A stretch of DNA of 64,000 bases from Suillus spraguei (GCA_016800925.1 JABCPU010000007.1:248001-312000); one strand, 5' to 3'; positions 48,414 through 60,352 are shown, counted from the first letter of the stretch. Translations and numbers: made by a program. Notes: generated from the letters alone by a model not told the origin.

Positions 48414-50909
48414 CTACGCTACCATGACTCTCAACCAATTAAACTTCTCATATGAGATAGACAACCTCTCAATTTGATGTTTTGTCAAACCCGCAAGCCA
48501 TTCCTCATTGTTAGGCAAGCCATCCATTTCTGTTCTGGATGTCTTCAGATTACCAGATGAGCATATCTGTTTCATTGGCTTTGAACCTTGAGGCGCAAAA
48601 ATATCATCATCCACCATTCTTTGGTGATTGATAATATCCAATTCCTGTTCGATCACATGGCGCCAAGTCATGTTCTTAACACGAAGGTCCGTTTCGATAT
48701 CAATTTCAATGTCACTCTCCTCCGAACTCATGCCAGCCTCTCCTAACATCCTGACCAGTTTCTGAAGCCACTGCCAGGCCGGGAGGTCTTCCTCGTTCTC
48801 GTCGGTCTTGTACTTAATGAGATGGTCAAGAACTGTAGCTCTGCGACTATATTTCTGAGAAGGTGTCAGTATTCAAATAATAACAACAATAATAATGTGA
48901 AAAGCTCTCAAACATACATTTTTTTGACGCGTTGTCTGACGAGTCACTTTCAAAGACTCATCCTTCTTCGTGATCAGCCTTTGTTCTACCTCTGCAGGAG
49001 TCTCCAGTCCACCCATTGCTGTAACCTTTGGTTGTGCAGCCATCCAGACTGTACGGAGGCACTTGTAGCGGTCTTGAAGAACTTCCTTAAAATATGCCTC
49101 TGATCTTCAGAATGGCCAGCTCTCTTGGTCAACCCTTTTATGCAATTCTTCAAGGAGCAAGCCAACGACTTTATTGTTCCAGGGGCTTTTGGGACCGCCT
49201 TTAAGATCAAAGGCGAGATGGTTGCAGTTGGGACCTGGGCCATCTTCATATTCATATGCATAGACATCATCGTGACTAGCTGGTTCATGGAGCATGAAAT
49301 TGCTGTCTTGAGAAATGCTGAAAATGTCTTTGAAGAGACGTTGAACTTCTCCCTATATATCACTGTAAGTTGTAGCTTCCATTCCATGTTTTGGCTTACC
49401 AAAATAAATCCTCTTTCGTAGCTTTTCTCAGCCACCTTCTCTTGCTGGAGTTCTTTCTCCTCTACCCTTTTTCTCCAGGGACTGTGCTTGTGCTTATTGG
49501 TGAGTGGAAACTCTCTGTCAATTAGAACACGTCTGAGTGCAGCTTCTACACCTCTTTCAATCGCATCTTCCATCGTTGTAGCAGGCTGTGTATCATGTTG
49601 TGAAGGCAGTGGTCTGTTGTCTTTGGAAGAATGTTGTTGAGGCACTTCCTGTCCATCGCTACTATGTAAGTTTAAATTTTAATCAATGGCATCGGGCGCT
49701 TACTTCCGATCCCACCGATACAAGGCGAACTCTGTGCGTTATTCCACGAGTTTTCTTTATTCTCTTAATTGCATCCAAGGACGAGTTACCTGGCCATGGC
49801 TTTGTGCACGGAGATGGTACTGCCTCTCCTGGCATGGGGATGTTCATATCTACATCCTTGTCCTGAGACCTGGGATGCCTGGAAAATCTCTGTTCCATCT
49901 TCACCAGCTCACTCTCTTTTTCTGCCTGGTAAGTATTTCAGCATGTTTTCATTTATATACAAAACATGTTCTCACCTTTAACTTGAGCACTTCTTGCTGA
50001 AACCTTTGGTCCATCTCAGCGAGTATTGCACTCTTGTGCTCTTGAAGCTGTTTATTGTTATCACACCATTTTCATGTCGGATTATCTGCCTCACCTCTTC
50101 GTTTGTCTTTCTCTTCAACACTTCCTCACACTGGGCTAGTGTTTCACACAACTCTGCTTCTCGCTGCTCCCATTCTCATGCCAACTGTTGGACATGGGTC
50201 CTCTGTCACAGTCATCAGCATATGTCTGGTGGTCACATGCTGCAGCAGGACTTACTTCAATTTCTTCCTGGGCCATTGTTAATTGTTCTTGCCACTCTCT
50301 GAGAGTTGTATCCCATTGCTATTTCATCTCCTTCATGTTTTTCTCGTGTTCATTTTTTTGTTTTTCCACTTGCTTCAGAGGCCACATGTCGCCACATGTC
50401 AGATGTTGACAATGTCATTGAAATACTACGAACCATTTGCATATTGCGAATCAGTTCCTCCTGACTGTACACAGTTTCATATAGTTTCTCTGAGTAGTCG
50501 ACTTCTTTGATGTGATGCTTGTCAGGCAGCACCTGATCAAACAAAGTCTAACACCATTAATTTTGCATCATGTAACCTAGACGTACCAAATTGGCGGCTC
50601 ACTTTTCCCCCCTGTCAGGAAGAGTGGCCCTTGTTGGGGGCTGGCTTGCAACATCAGTCCATTGTGGAGTCCTCTTGTGATACCTAGAACTAACAGTGAG
50701 CCCGGCATGATTCATCAATCGCTCGATGACTGTGGACATACTACACATTTTGGTGTGTCAAACTGGAATCTGGTCTGACTCTCGTCTTCCATTTTGTCAT
50801 TGTCGTCAAACAGGTTCGTATCGTTGGCTGTTTGTATGTTTTCTTGCTCAGTGTGAGCATGGACATGGTGCAGTGTTTCTGACATGATAATGGGATTCGG
50901 CATCCTCAA
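48414..50909 (-). pseudogene. Broken hypothetical protein, repeat-associated basidiomycete family
   Basis: The C-terminal exons are clear: 48918 and upward, joined to 48854-48414 by a normal intron. They encode KKDESLKVTRQTTRQKN, then YSRRATVLDHLIKYKTDE, WQWLQKLVRMLGEAGMSSEE, ELDIINHQRMVDDDIF, QGSKPMKQ, and end FNWLRVMVA. This ending recurs in many mushroom hypothetical proteins. Upstream (49295-49110) is FDLKGGPKSPWNNKVVG, then an in-frame TGA at 49107-49109 where CGA is expected. Further upstream, to about 50909, is Gln/Glu-rich coiled-coil sequence and an acidic N-terminus in several frames. Function is unknown. The nonsense codon makes it inactive as read. Confidence 0.55.
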
Positions 50910-51536
50910 TGTTCAAATTTTGGGCTCAGCTTGGATCCTACTTATGTGGGTTTACCATTATTGTGTTTAGACTTTGTGGTTAGACTTTGCAGTCACTATA
51001 TTACCCTGACGATGGTGTTGCATTATCTGTTTTCATGATCAGGTCCTGGGCACTATTATTTTGGGTGCTCCATGTTGTAACTGCAAAATTGAGGACACAA
51101 AAGAGTCCAAAAAGCCTAGGCATACAAAACATTGTAAGATTACATTTATTGTTCTGGTCACCGCATTCTGTGAAACAAATAAGACAATAGATATGGTGTA
51201 TGGTGATCGATTCTTCGGGACACTCTGCACACTGCGCAGTTCAAAGGTAAGCACCACTAAAAGACTACTATAAGATCGCCCGCTATCATCGCCCACTTTC
51301 AAGTCACTCCTTATCCTCAGTGCTGGTTGCCTATACTCACCATCAAATTTTCATTTGTCATTCCTGTGCAATGGTCAACACTCACAAATATATCTTCCCT
51401 GCATCATCTGTAAGCTATCATCTCGCTGTTCTCTTGATTTTTGCTGACCACTACAAAGACCACCAAACTTCATTTGCAGTGTAGGCTGTATTCCTCATCC
51501 TGGAGTAAACCTTGCCAGGTCACTATGCTGACACAG
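50910..51536. other. Unassigned spacer
   Basis: No supported gene before the solo LTR. Confidence 0.3.
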
Positions 51537-52496
51537 TGTAATGAACATATTGGCGCTGGCTTAAGACCCTATCTTTCGACACTCGCCTCATGTCTATAGG
51601 AGTTACCACTTGTCCATGGCTGTCTTACCCCTTCAGCATTACTGGTGGCATCCCATGCTTACCGCACACCATACTGACTGCTGCACCTTGTTCCACTTAC
51701 CGATGTCCTCCCATGTCCTTGCTGCATCCGCATAGCTCCATTTGGTGCATCGTTTGTTTATGTTCCTTATCACTAATTCCATGGCAAGTCTTATTACATG
51801 TTGCCTCGTGCCGCAGCGCCTCGCGCTATGTTTACATATGGCGGTTACTACACTCAAGCGCTACTGATCTCGCCTAGAGTATTCCGGATACATACGATTT
51901 AGGATATAAGCACCACGTACCCCGCATGATACAGTACCTGATTTTACCCCATTGCATGTACTATAGGTCAGGATTATTGTCTAGCTCTGGATCTACCCAG
52001 TAGTAGACTTAGTCTTTAAAGTTTCCTTATCGCTCGTTAATCAATCACGCTCATTCTCCATTACCGCTGGCATACTGCTGGACTTTTGATTGTTATTTTG
52101 ACTGAACTTCTCACGCACTGCTGCTTCACCGCTGAAAGCACCACAGTCTTCTTTTCTGTTTCTTTGCACTGCTTGCAACCTTACTGCTACTGCCGATATC
52201 ATTGCTTGCCTTCGCTCGCTCGAACAACTGTTACTGACTATATCTCAACCATGGTAGCACCGCTACATATGATGCTAGTTCCAGCGGCACCATCGCTGAC
52301 CGCAGCAACTTACCGCTGACCTTGACGCATGTTTCATGCATAAGTTAGACTCAAACTTGACCATACTAATAGGCATCCCCCTTTAGGGTCGAACACTCTT
52401 GTTCTCACAAGTGAAGCAGACTAGACAGAGCACAAGACTCACATACTAGTTTAGGCAGTGGTTTATCTACAGCCCAGGCTAGGTTGTATCTATACA
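51537..52496 (+). repeat. Solo LTR of the second family (LTR-B)
   Basis: A 960-bp sequence starting TGTAATGAACATATTGG and ending GGTTGTATCTATACA, bordered by ACAG at 51533-51536 and 52497-52500 (4-bp target duplication). It is the inverse of the LTRs at 54151-55112 and 59123-60068, with moderate divergence, so its parent element ran on the plus strand. Confidence 0.82.
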
Positions 52497-52500
52497 ACAG

Positions 52501-53291
52501 TGCTCTGATTGCTTGCACAATGGGAAACACTTTCCTGTTCCCGAGAGCCTCCTTAATTGTGCAAGCATGCAGCCTTATGTGCATAATTGTCTTGTCACCC
52601 TGCATGAAGGAAGACACATATATCAATTTTCTGTTTTCTTCAAGCGGCACTGCTGCCTAAGAACCAATCTGCTTCTCAGCAGTAGTGACCACATATTCCG
52701 AGGTGATGCAGTTGTTATGAGGATTGGTGTTAGCGCTGGCTCTGTTGTGAGCATGCGAGGCAGGGACAATTCACTTGCAGACTTCATCATGCATCAGTAA
52801 GCACCATCTCTGGAAAGTGATTCCAGTCCTTATTGATGAAACATTCATTAGTTTTATACAAAGTATCAAACACTACCCTCAAGCGAAGCTCCCACATACT
52901 CTCACCATTGTGAAGCCATTGAGTACTTGGGTAAACCACTGGTTGGCTTCCAGGATCATTGGCAGCTCGACAGCAAGGTAGTTTGATATGAAGTAATATA
53001 ATTATTTGTATTCTATACATTATAAAGTTCGCCGTGATGGCGCCATTCTTGTCACCAGCATCGTGAAAGAATAGATAAATTTAATAGCAGACAATAAGTT
53101 TAAGTAGCAGGCAAGACTTCGTCGAGACTTTAAACAAGACTTAAATAAGGTTAAGGGCTTTGCCATTCCATTAGAAAATACACAAGTTGCACATCTAGCT
53201 ATGTGTCCTTTGTCGAGACTTTAAAAGAAGGTTCATTCCATTAGAAGATACACATCCCTATTCATAGTACATACATGGGGTATAGGTGAAT
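52501..53291. other. Unassigned; small direct repeats
   Basis: A direct duplication of about 40 bp (GTCGAGACTTTAAA ... CATTCCATTAGAA) occurs twice between 53110 and 53260. On the minus strand 53020-52790 has a weak coding look (LPCCRAANDPGSQPVVY) resembling fragments of hypothetical proteins, but no frame can be followed. Confidence 0.35.
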
Positions 53292-53333
53292 CTACTGTAG
53301 ATTAGATACTTTCGATGTATTTTTCTTGCTCTT

Positions 53334-54102
53334 TGTTAAGACTGTACTCAAGGGTAGAAAGATCTGAAGGGCTTTGGCCTCAGTTCATACACTGTGCCCC
53401 TTTCTCGAGTAATGCCCCTTATTTCAGGGAGGAGTTATTCGTCCAAAGACCCGGAAGGAGTTGCGTAACAGATCCAGGTGTCCGAAGGTGTCGGATATGA
53501 TACGTCCGAAGGTTATTCGGAACGTAAGGAGAGGACAGAGATTAAGGCTAGTTTCGGAACGAGTTCCTAACTAGAAACTAACGGAGATGGACTATCCGAA
53601 GATAGAGTCGCAGATATAGACTATAGGAATCAATCCTAAGTCTCGGAAGGTGACTTAAAGCGGAAAGTGGTTTAAGTCCGGAAGAGGCAGAATGAGTAGA
53701 ATCTAAGATGATATTCGAACTAAGGTTCTACGGAGATCTACAAGTGGTTTATATACTGTAAGTATCTAAGACGGATAATCAGCAAGTCCGGGACCGAGGG
53801 CTATGTACAAAGTGTAACGGAAGTCTATTAGTTAATGCACAGCGGATCAGTAAGCATGAATTGGAAATGAACACAGGAAACGGATCAGTAACACAGGACG
53901 GAAATATAAACAGCCGGAGTACCGGTAGCAGGAGAAATGATGAAAGGAGATAGACGCAGATGTACACAAGGGAGTTAAGGTGCGAGAAGTGAGTACATTC
54001 GGATGGGTGGTCCGGACAGGATCTGTGGACCAGACGGATATGGAAACGATCGGATCTGGACGGATATGGTTGGATCTGAGATTAGAAGTATGGTATATGA
54101 CA
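53334..54102 (-). repeat. Solo LTR of a third family (LTR-C)
   Basis: A 769-bp sequence with TG..CA ends (TGTTAAGACTGT ... GGTATATGACA on +) and a perfect 5-bp target duplication CTCTT at 53329-53333 and 54103-54107. On the minus strand TATATAAACC near 53755 could be its TATA box. It carries many GGAAG/TCCGAAGG words and no open frame. No other copy is in the window. Confidence 0.75.
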
Positions 54103-54150
54103 CTCTTGGACTTGCCCATGACCATCCTTGCCTTCTTCTGCCTAGCACGG

Positions 54151-55112
54151 TGTAAAGATTCAACCTAGCTTGGGCTGTAGATTAACCACTGCCTAAACTA
54201 GTATGTTAGTCTTGCACTCCATCTAGTCTGCTTCACTTGTAAGAACAAGAGCGTTCAACCCTAAAGGGGGATGCCTATTTAGTATGGTCAAGTTCGAGTC
54301 TAACTTATTTGCAAAACAAGCGTCTGAGTCAGCGGTAAGTTGCCGCGGTCAGTGATGATACCGCCGGAACTAGCGTCGTGCGCTGCGGTGCTACCATCAT
54401 TGAGATAAGGTCAGTAACAGTTGCGTCTAGCGAGCGATGTCGGGTGGTGGTATCAGCGGTAGCGGTAGGGTTGTGAGTGGTGCAAAGAAACAGTAAAGAA
54501 GTCCGCAGTACTTTCAGCGGTAAAGTAGTGGAGCGTGAGAAGTTCAGTCAAAAGTAACAATTGGAAGTCCAGCGGTATGCCGGCGGTAACAGAGAATGAG
54601 CATGATGTATTAATGAGTGATAAGGGAACTTTAAAGACTATGTCCACTACTGGGTTGATCCAGAGCTAGACAATAATCCTGACCTATAGTACGTGCGATG
54701 GTGTAAAATCAGGTGCTCTATCGTGTGGGGTATGTGGTGCTTATATCCTAATTCGTATGTACTTGGAATACTCTAGGCGAGATCAGTAGCGCTGGAGTGT
54801 AGTAACCGCCATAAGTAAACATAGTGCGAGGCGCTGCGGCATGAGGCAACATGTAATAATGCTTGCCGTGGAATCAGTGATAACGAACAGGAAACAAACT
54901 ATGCACCAAATAGAGCTATGCAGACACGGCAAGGACATGGGAGGACATCGGTTCATGGAATGTGGTGCGGCAGTCGGTACGGTGTGTGGTAAGCGTGGGA
55001 TGCCGCTGGTACTGCTAAAGGGGTAAGAAGGCCATGGACTAGTGGTAACTCCTGTAGATGTGAGATGAGTGTCAAAATATGGGGTTTTAAGCCCAGCACC
55101 AATATGTTCGTG
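54151..55112 (-). repeat. LTR-B copy at the left end of the element
   Basis: On + it starts TGTAAAGATTCAACCTAGC and ends near CCAATATGTTCG. Its inner end departs from the other copies after that point, so the exact boundary is uncertain by a few bases. Confidence 0.8.
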
Positions 55113-55386
55113 TCTGTCTGATGATTCCTAGGAACTTTAGAAACTGACCATCCCGGTCAACTATACCGCCGGTAAGGGACTTAGCAAGAATTTGAGTAAT
55201 ATCAAGATCACATGAGGGGACGCATAAGCGGAATTTGCCGTGCGGATGTGGAATAGTGGACGCGCCATGCTGTGACTGTGGACAATGCAGCAGAGTGTGA
55301 CACAGTGTGGTCACGAAATTACTGTTCCCTACAAAAGGGCCGTTGTTGGACTTCTCCACTTTCTCCCATCTTTACTGCATACTATC

Positions 55387-57129
55387 ATGTCGTCTTCGAC
55401 CTTCACTTTTGACGCCTCCGCCCTCGCTGCTCCTGCTCCCACCGCTCAATCTGCTGTGCAGAAAAAACTCGCCGCCCTCCAAGAATGTTTGGATGGGCTA
55501 ATCCTGTCAGCTCCAGATGACAAGGAGGAGCTCCTTGAGGAGAAGGATATGTGGGTGAAGGCCTGGGAGCAGTTCTTTGTGCGTCTTTCTTTTCTTCTTC
55601 TTTTAGCGGTAGCGATACTGACTTAGCTTGTTCTCTTAGCGCGATGTAGAAGAGTGCCGCCGCGAAGGCGCGGTACACAGCCTCAACCTGGGCTTGACGC
55701 CTGAAGAAGTCATGGAGGCAACCGCCGTCATGCCAACAGTCAATGCCTACTGTCTGGAGATCGCTGCGGCTGGAAAGGCCACAGAGGAGAAGAAGAAGGC
55801 TGCCGCGGCTCCAGTTGAGCCTGCGGTAGCTGACAAGGGGAAGGGGAAGAAGCGGGCTTTGGAGGAAGAGCCTGAGGTGGAAGATGTCGCTGGCGGTGAC
55901 AGTGAAGAGGAGGAGGAAGCGCCTGCGCCCAAGAGGGTAGCGCGGCCATCTTCAAAGAAGTCCTTAGAGGTGGTGATTGAACAACCGCCGGTGAGTTTTC
56001 CTTTCTTTTTGACTTAGCTCTTTACTAATATTGTTTTAGCCTAAGACTGCCTGCATGCGCGCCAGCAATCCGTGGCATGCCACCAAGTGTGAAAACTGCA
56101 CTAAGTGGGACATAGTCTGCACTGGCCAGCCGGACAAGGTCTGTGACAACTGCCGCAAGCACAAACATAGGTGCTCGCACAACGCCGGTAAGTTCCTTCT
56201 CTCTTTTTCTTGACTTAACTTTGTGCTAACTTGTTTTGTCTTTAGTTCGTCGCAAGAGGGTGCGTCCCGCAGCAAAGACACCGCCAGTGGTCACTGCCAC
56301 CGGCAGCTCTAAGTGTTACAGTTGTACGTACCCCTATTCATTTTCCCTTTATCTTCTTACTTGTATATCACGTCACATGACTTGCTTCATATGCTCAACG
56401 CATCTGTACAACATATGCCTTCCTTATTAGGATACGCAGTTATACTCTTACGGTTACCTGGTCTGTGCGCATATATCTACCTATTTAAGCACAGTGTACT
56501 TGTAGTAGATTCCTTACTTTAATTCTACTGGGTTTTACCTGGAATCTCCTTCGCTTAGGTCTCCAACCTAAGTCGTCTAGAATTGTCTCTAAGTCTAAGC
56601 ACTCCTTGGACTTAGTCTCTATTCTCGTAGAACCTCTTAGACTTGTCTTTGAGGCCGAACCCTTGATCGTACTCGGAACGCGTTCCTTGTACTTTCACCT
56701 TGTCCTCTTGTGGGCATTGTAAGAACTCCCAGCAGACCGGCTGTGTCTTTTCACTGTCACTGGTGACGCCACCCCAGTTGTAACACTAAGGATGCCACTG
56801 CGGCTAAATCCAAGAAACTGGATGAAGTCATTGAGGTGACTGACGGTGAGCCAGTGGTGGTCGCCTCTCCCTCCTGCCCAGCAAAAATCGCTGGAAAGGC
56901 GCAGTCCGTTGCAGCGGTGGAGGAAGAGTCTGAGGATGAAGCTGTCAATGTGGCGCAGCGGCTTCAAGACTTGGAGGGGGAGAACTTGGACTTCCTGATG
57001 GCGGCACGGCTAGAAGAGGCCCAAGCACGCTTCATGCAGATGGAGGGGATGATGAGGGAGTTGGCGGGGAATATGAACTTTCTCCGCAGCTGTATGAACT
57101 GCCGCCAAAAGAGGCGCCACTTACAGTAG
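55387..57129 (+). pseudogene. Zn2Cys6-like coiled-coil protein gene, disrupted by a solo LTR
   Basis: Exons 55387-55578, 55640-55990, 56040-56187, 56246-56313 and, after the solo LTR and one copy of its target duplication, 56791-57129 form one frame of 365 codons. The N-terminal half has helices and a long Ala/Glu/Lys-rich acidic region. The centre has Cys spacing C-x2-C-x6-C-x7-C-x2-C-x6-C (CENCTKWDIVC, CDNCRKHKHRC), exactly that of fungal Zn2Cys6 clusters, followed by basic residues. The C-terminus is a coiled coil (RLQDLEGENLDFLMAARLEEA). It may be a DNA-binding protein. It lies antisense inside an LTR element, a context suggesting it travels with the element. As it stands it terminates inside the inserted LTR. 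Confidence 0.7.
56314..56785 (+). repeat. Solo LTR (LTR-A) inside an exon
   Basis: Complete LTR from TGTTACAGTTG to CCCAGTTGTAACA with a perfect 5-bp target duplication CTAAG at 56309-56313 and 56786-56790. It is more diverged from the 37681-45296 LTRs than those are from each other. It interrupts exon 4 of the Zn2Cys6-like gene. Confidence 0.9.
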
Positions 57130-58190
57130 ATACTTCTTTCTTCTCTTCTGTACTTGTACCTTTGCTTCTGTACCATAGACTTTGTACTTATATAATAGTT
57201 GCCGCAATGATAGGGGTCCTGGCAGCTCCAGAAAAAAATGCAGTGTGAACGCCTAAGTCCTTGGGAGGTCCAATAAGTCCAAATGCCTCCATGTCCAAGT
57301 CCTAGCGCCAGTCATAGTCCATTTGATGCCTAAGGTAAACGGTAACGTATAGTAAGCGCACGCTCACGGTAAACAAAAACTGAACTGATACTGCAAGTCT
57401 GTTGCAAGGTTCCGCTCATCTTGTTTTCTTCGTTGCACTGTCTTCGTCTATGCCTGTGGTATTGCCGCCGCGGTAAGCTTTGGCGTGATATCTCCCGTCT
57501 CAATCAATGGGCGCGGTGTGCTGCCTACGCCTTAGAAGAGAAAGGTGTATAGTACTTTAGCGGTGCATGGTATCCCTTGTCCAATTGATATAGTCCTTCA
57601 TACCGTAATAAAAGTCTGTGCGCTCGTTAGCGCTAAACGTATGTAAGTGATGCCATGTGGGCGTGCATTTGAAAGTGTGAAACTGATTGCCAGACGAAAC
57701 CTGGGGTAAAACAGAGACTATCGTACGTGTGTGGTATTCTTTTCTTTGTTTTTATGATCAAGTAACGAGGGTTGTATTAGCAAATGTCGGTGGCGGTAGG
57801 GTAAATGAATGATGCCATTGGGGTTTCCGCTGGCGGGTATACGTGCTTGGGTCTTTGGCGGTTGACTTCTGGGGTGAGCTTCTTCTTCTGCAATGAAAAC
57901 CGCGTGATCTGCGTTTGTACTGCCGTAGCGCTATGCAAGCATGCGATGGCCTGCAGTACTGTGGGACAATAGTTGGCAGACAACTAGCAGGCGGTAGGCC
58001 GCGCTTCGTCATCTGCCGCAAGAACGTATGCCGGTAGTCGATAATAAACCTTCTAGCCGTGGTAAGGCTAGGAACGCCGTATGGTCTGGTAAGACCATCA
58101 TTTTGGCGTACTAACACAGCGGTCAACACACGGCAGTAGGCACGTGCGGTCTGCGAGTTCAGCTGAATAGCTCCTGTGGTGAACGTTGCT
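57130..58190. other. Interior of the LTR-B element without a gene
   Basis: Lies between the 3' ends of the antisense gene and the gag-like gene. Rich in GCGGTA/CCGC words. Open frames on the minus strand (57758-58129) show no pol motif. Confidence 0.4.
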
Positions 58191-59012
58191 TTAGGTGTCA
58201 GCGGTAAACATTGCTTCTGCGGTATGCATCGGCACTTCTACTATACTATACCTTTCCAGCGATACTTCTATAGTTTCTTCTCTGCTAGCGGTCTGCAGTA
58301 CTTCGTCTTGAGAGCGTATATGCTCCGTGACCGCCAAGAGTTCTGTCAGCAAAATGTCACTGCTAACCAAGTCGATTGCCATTTTGTCTGTTTCTTCTAG
58401 CGAGCAGTGTGCATCGCTGTCAGTGCAAAACATAGTGTCGTCAGTGTAGCGTGCTTTATTCAGGGACAAACTTTCATCGACCGCTTGGACTGGGAGGGAT
58501 GCCGTATCCTCGCGCGGTAGTGCCGTGGGTAGCGTAGTGCTGTCTGTACTTGGTGCCATTAGTGATTGCTGAATCGCCGGTGGTGCAGTATCTTTGAGCG
58601 GTAGCGGTAGTTGCTCTGCGGTAGTGATTTCCAATGCCGTAACTTGTTGCGGTACGTTAGCATCAGAGTGCTCAATAGCGTTTCCCTGATAGGGGTCCAC
58701 CAGCGGAGCGACTGCTTCAGCGGTAACTGTGCAGTTGAACATAATAGGACCACATTCTGGGTACAAGTGCAAAATAGCGTTAGTGAAGTCTATGAAGCTG
58801 TTACCGTTGTGTTCATCAAGACATTCCCATACTTCTGCTTTGTCAGGATCTGCGTAGCATATAGCCGCCTTGATGCATGCTTTATCAGCGATGCCGGCCA
58901 AGTCTGCCAGCTCATCTACAGTAGTGAGGAACGTTAGCAATTCTCTTGGGTTGCTGTCGAAGTACGGTGCCGCTGCCGTGCGGCGCAGTGGCATGCAAAA
59001 TCTGTCAGACAT
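58191..59012 (-). CDS. Gag-like protein of the LTR-B element
   Basis: An intact 273-aa frame starting MSDRFCMPLRRTAAAPYFD, 110 nt inside the 5' LTR and primer site. The first 110 residues (NPRELLTFLTTVDELADLAG, CIKAAICYADPDKAEVWECL, FIDFTNAILHLYPECG) resemble the capsid-like N-terminal domain found in gag genes and in many mushroom hypothetical proteins. The rest is acidic and Thr/Ser-rich, without zinc knuckle. It may be a truncated Gag that keeps only the capsid-like part. Family assignment is from memory of the pattern. Confidence 0.65.
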   Translation of the reverse strand: MSDRFCMPLRRTAAAPYFDSNPRELLTFLTTVDELADLAGIADKACIKAAICYADPDKAEVWECLDEHNGNSFIDFTNAILHLYPECGPIMFNCTVTAEAVAPLVDPYQGNAIEHSDANVPQQVTALEITTAEQLPLPLKDTAPPAIQQSLMAPSTDSTTLPTALPREDTASLPVQAVDESLSLNKARYTDDTMFCTDSDAHCSLEETDKMAIDLVSSDILLTELLAVTEHIRSQDEVLQTASREETIEVSLERYSIVEVPMHTAEAMFTADT

Positions 59013-59102
59013 TTTTATCAGTAGCGTCGCGGTGCGGTAATAACTGCGGTGACAATTGTGCGGTAAGCGATTGGGACAAGCACAAAACTATACCAAAGGA
59101 CC

Positions 59103-59120
59103 CTCTCGTGGTGGGCTCCA
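59103..59120 (-). other. Primer-binding site of the LTR-B element
   Basis: On the minus strand TGGAGCCCACCACGAGAG starts two bases after the LTR end at 59123. TGG opposite a tRNA CCA end and the 2-nt gap are the classical layout. It fixes the element's orientation. Confidence 0.7.
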
Positions 59121-59122
59121 GT

Positions 59123-60068
59123 TGTAAAGATTCAACCTAGCTTGGGCTGTAGATTAACCACTGCCAAAAATAGTATGTTAGTCTTGCACTCCATCTAGTC
59201 TGCTTCACTTGTAAGAACAAGAGCGTTCAACCCTAAAGGGGGATGCCTATTTAGTATGGTCAAGTCCGAGTCTAACTTATTTGCAAAACAAGCGTCTGAG
59301 TCAGCGGTAAGTTGCCGCGGTCAGTGATGATACCGCCGGAACTAGCGTCGTGCGCTGCGGTGCTACCATCATTGAGATAAGGTCAGTAACAGTTGCGTCT
59401 AGCGAGCGATGTCGGGTGGTGGTATCAGCGGTAGCGGTAGGGTTGTGAGTGGTGCAAAGAAACAGTAAAGAAGTCCGCAGTACTTTCAGCGGTAAAGTAG
59501 TGGAGCGTGAGAAGTTCAGTCAAAAGTAACAATTGGAAGTCCAGCGGTATGCCGGCGGTAACGGAGAACGAGCGTGATGTATTAACGAGCGATAAGGGAA
59601 CTTTAAAGACTATGTCCACTACTGGGTTGATCCAGAGCTAGACAATAATCCTGACCTATAGTACGTGCAATGGTGTAAAATCAGGTGCTCTATCGTGTGG
59701 GGTACGTGGTGCTTATATCCTAATTTGTATGTACTTGGAATACTCTAGGCGAGATCAGTAGCGCTGGAGTGTGGTAACCACCGTAAGTAAACATAGTGTG
59801 AGGTGCTGCAGCACGAGGCAACATGTAATAACCCTTGCCGTGGAATCAGTGATAACGAACAGGAAACAAACTACGCACCAAATGGAGCTATGCAGACGCG
59901 GCAAGGACATGGGAGGACATCGGTTCGTGGAACGTGGTGCGGTAAGTGTGGGATGCCGCTGGTACTGCTAAAGGGGTAAGAAGGCCATGGACTAGTGGTA
60001 ACTCCTGTAGACGTGAGACGAGTGTCAAAATATGGGGTTTTAAGCCCAGCGCCAATATGTTTGTTACA
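59123..60068 (-). repeat. LTR-B copy at the right end of the element (5' LTR by orientation)
   Basis: About 946 bp, highly similar to 54151-55112 over its whole length apart from scattered transitions and a small indel near 59940. Ends GTTTGTTACA on the plus strand, then ACGG. Confidence 0.85.
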
Positions 60069-60146
60069 ACGGCCTGATGTATATTTCAAACGCATCATGA
60101 TCATATCATTTAGCAGCCAAAAGCCCTTGTAGTTTTCCAAGTCCAG

Positions 60147-60352
60147 TGTAAAGATACAACCTAGCCTGGGCTGTAGATAAACCACTGCCTAAACTAGTAT
60201 GTGAGTCTTGCGCTCTGTCTTGTCTGCTTCACTTGTGAGAACAAGAGTGTTCGACCCTAAAGGGGGATGCCTATTAGTATGGTCAAGTTCGAGTCTAACT
60301 CATTTGCGAAACAAGCGTCAAGGTCAGCGGTAAGTTGCCACAGTCAGTGATA
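60147..60352 (-). repeat. Truncated LTR-B fragment
   Basis: Begins TGTAAAGATACAACCTAGC and matches the first 200 bp of LTR-B (to CAGTCAGTGATA), with more divergence than the full copies. It is an older insertion in the same gene later hit by the complete element. Confidence 0.8.

Larger units (their letters stand above)
54151..60068 (-). mobile_element. LTR retroelement without visible pol, carrying a gag-like gene and an antisense Zn2Cys6 gene
   Basis: Direct repeats of about 950 bp (LTR-B) enclose 4.0 kb. Target duplication is ACGG at 54147-54150 and 60069-60072. Orientation is minus: a tRNA primer-binding site (TGGAGCCCACCACGAG...) begins two bases inside the LTR at 59120, and the gag-like gene (59012-58191) follows. 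No reverse transcriptase, RNase H or integrase motif is found in 55113-58190. That space holds instead a spliced gene on the opposite strand (55387-57129). The element is therefore presumably mobilised in trans. Confidence 0.75.

Noticed and set aside
54453..59619. The same 64-codon minus-strand frame in both LTR-B copies (54453-54647 and 59425-59619)
   Set aside because: Its conservation follows from the LTRs being duplicates. No protein feature, and the other LTR-B copies do not preserve it.
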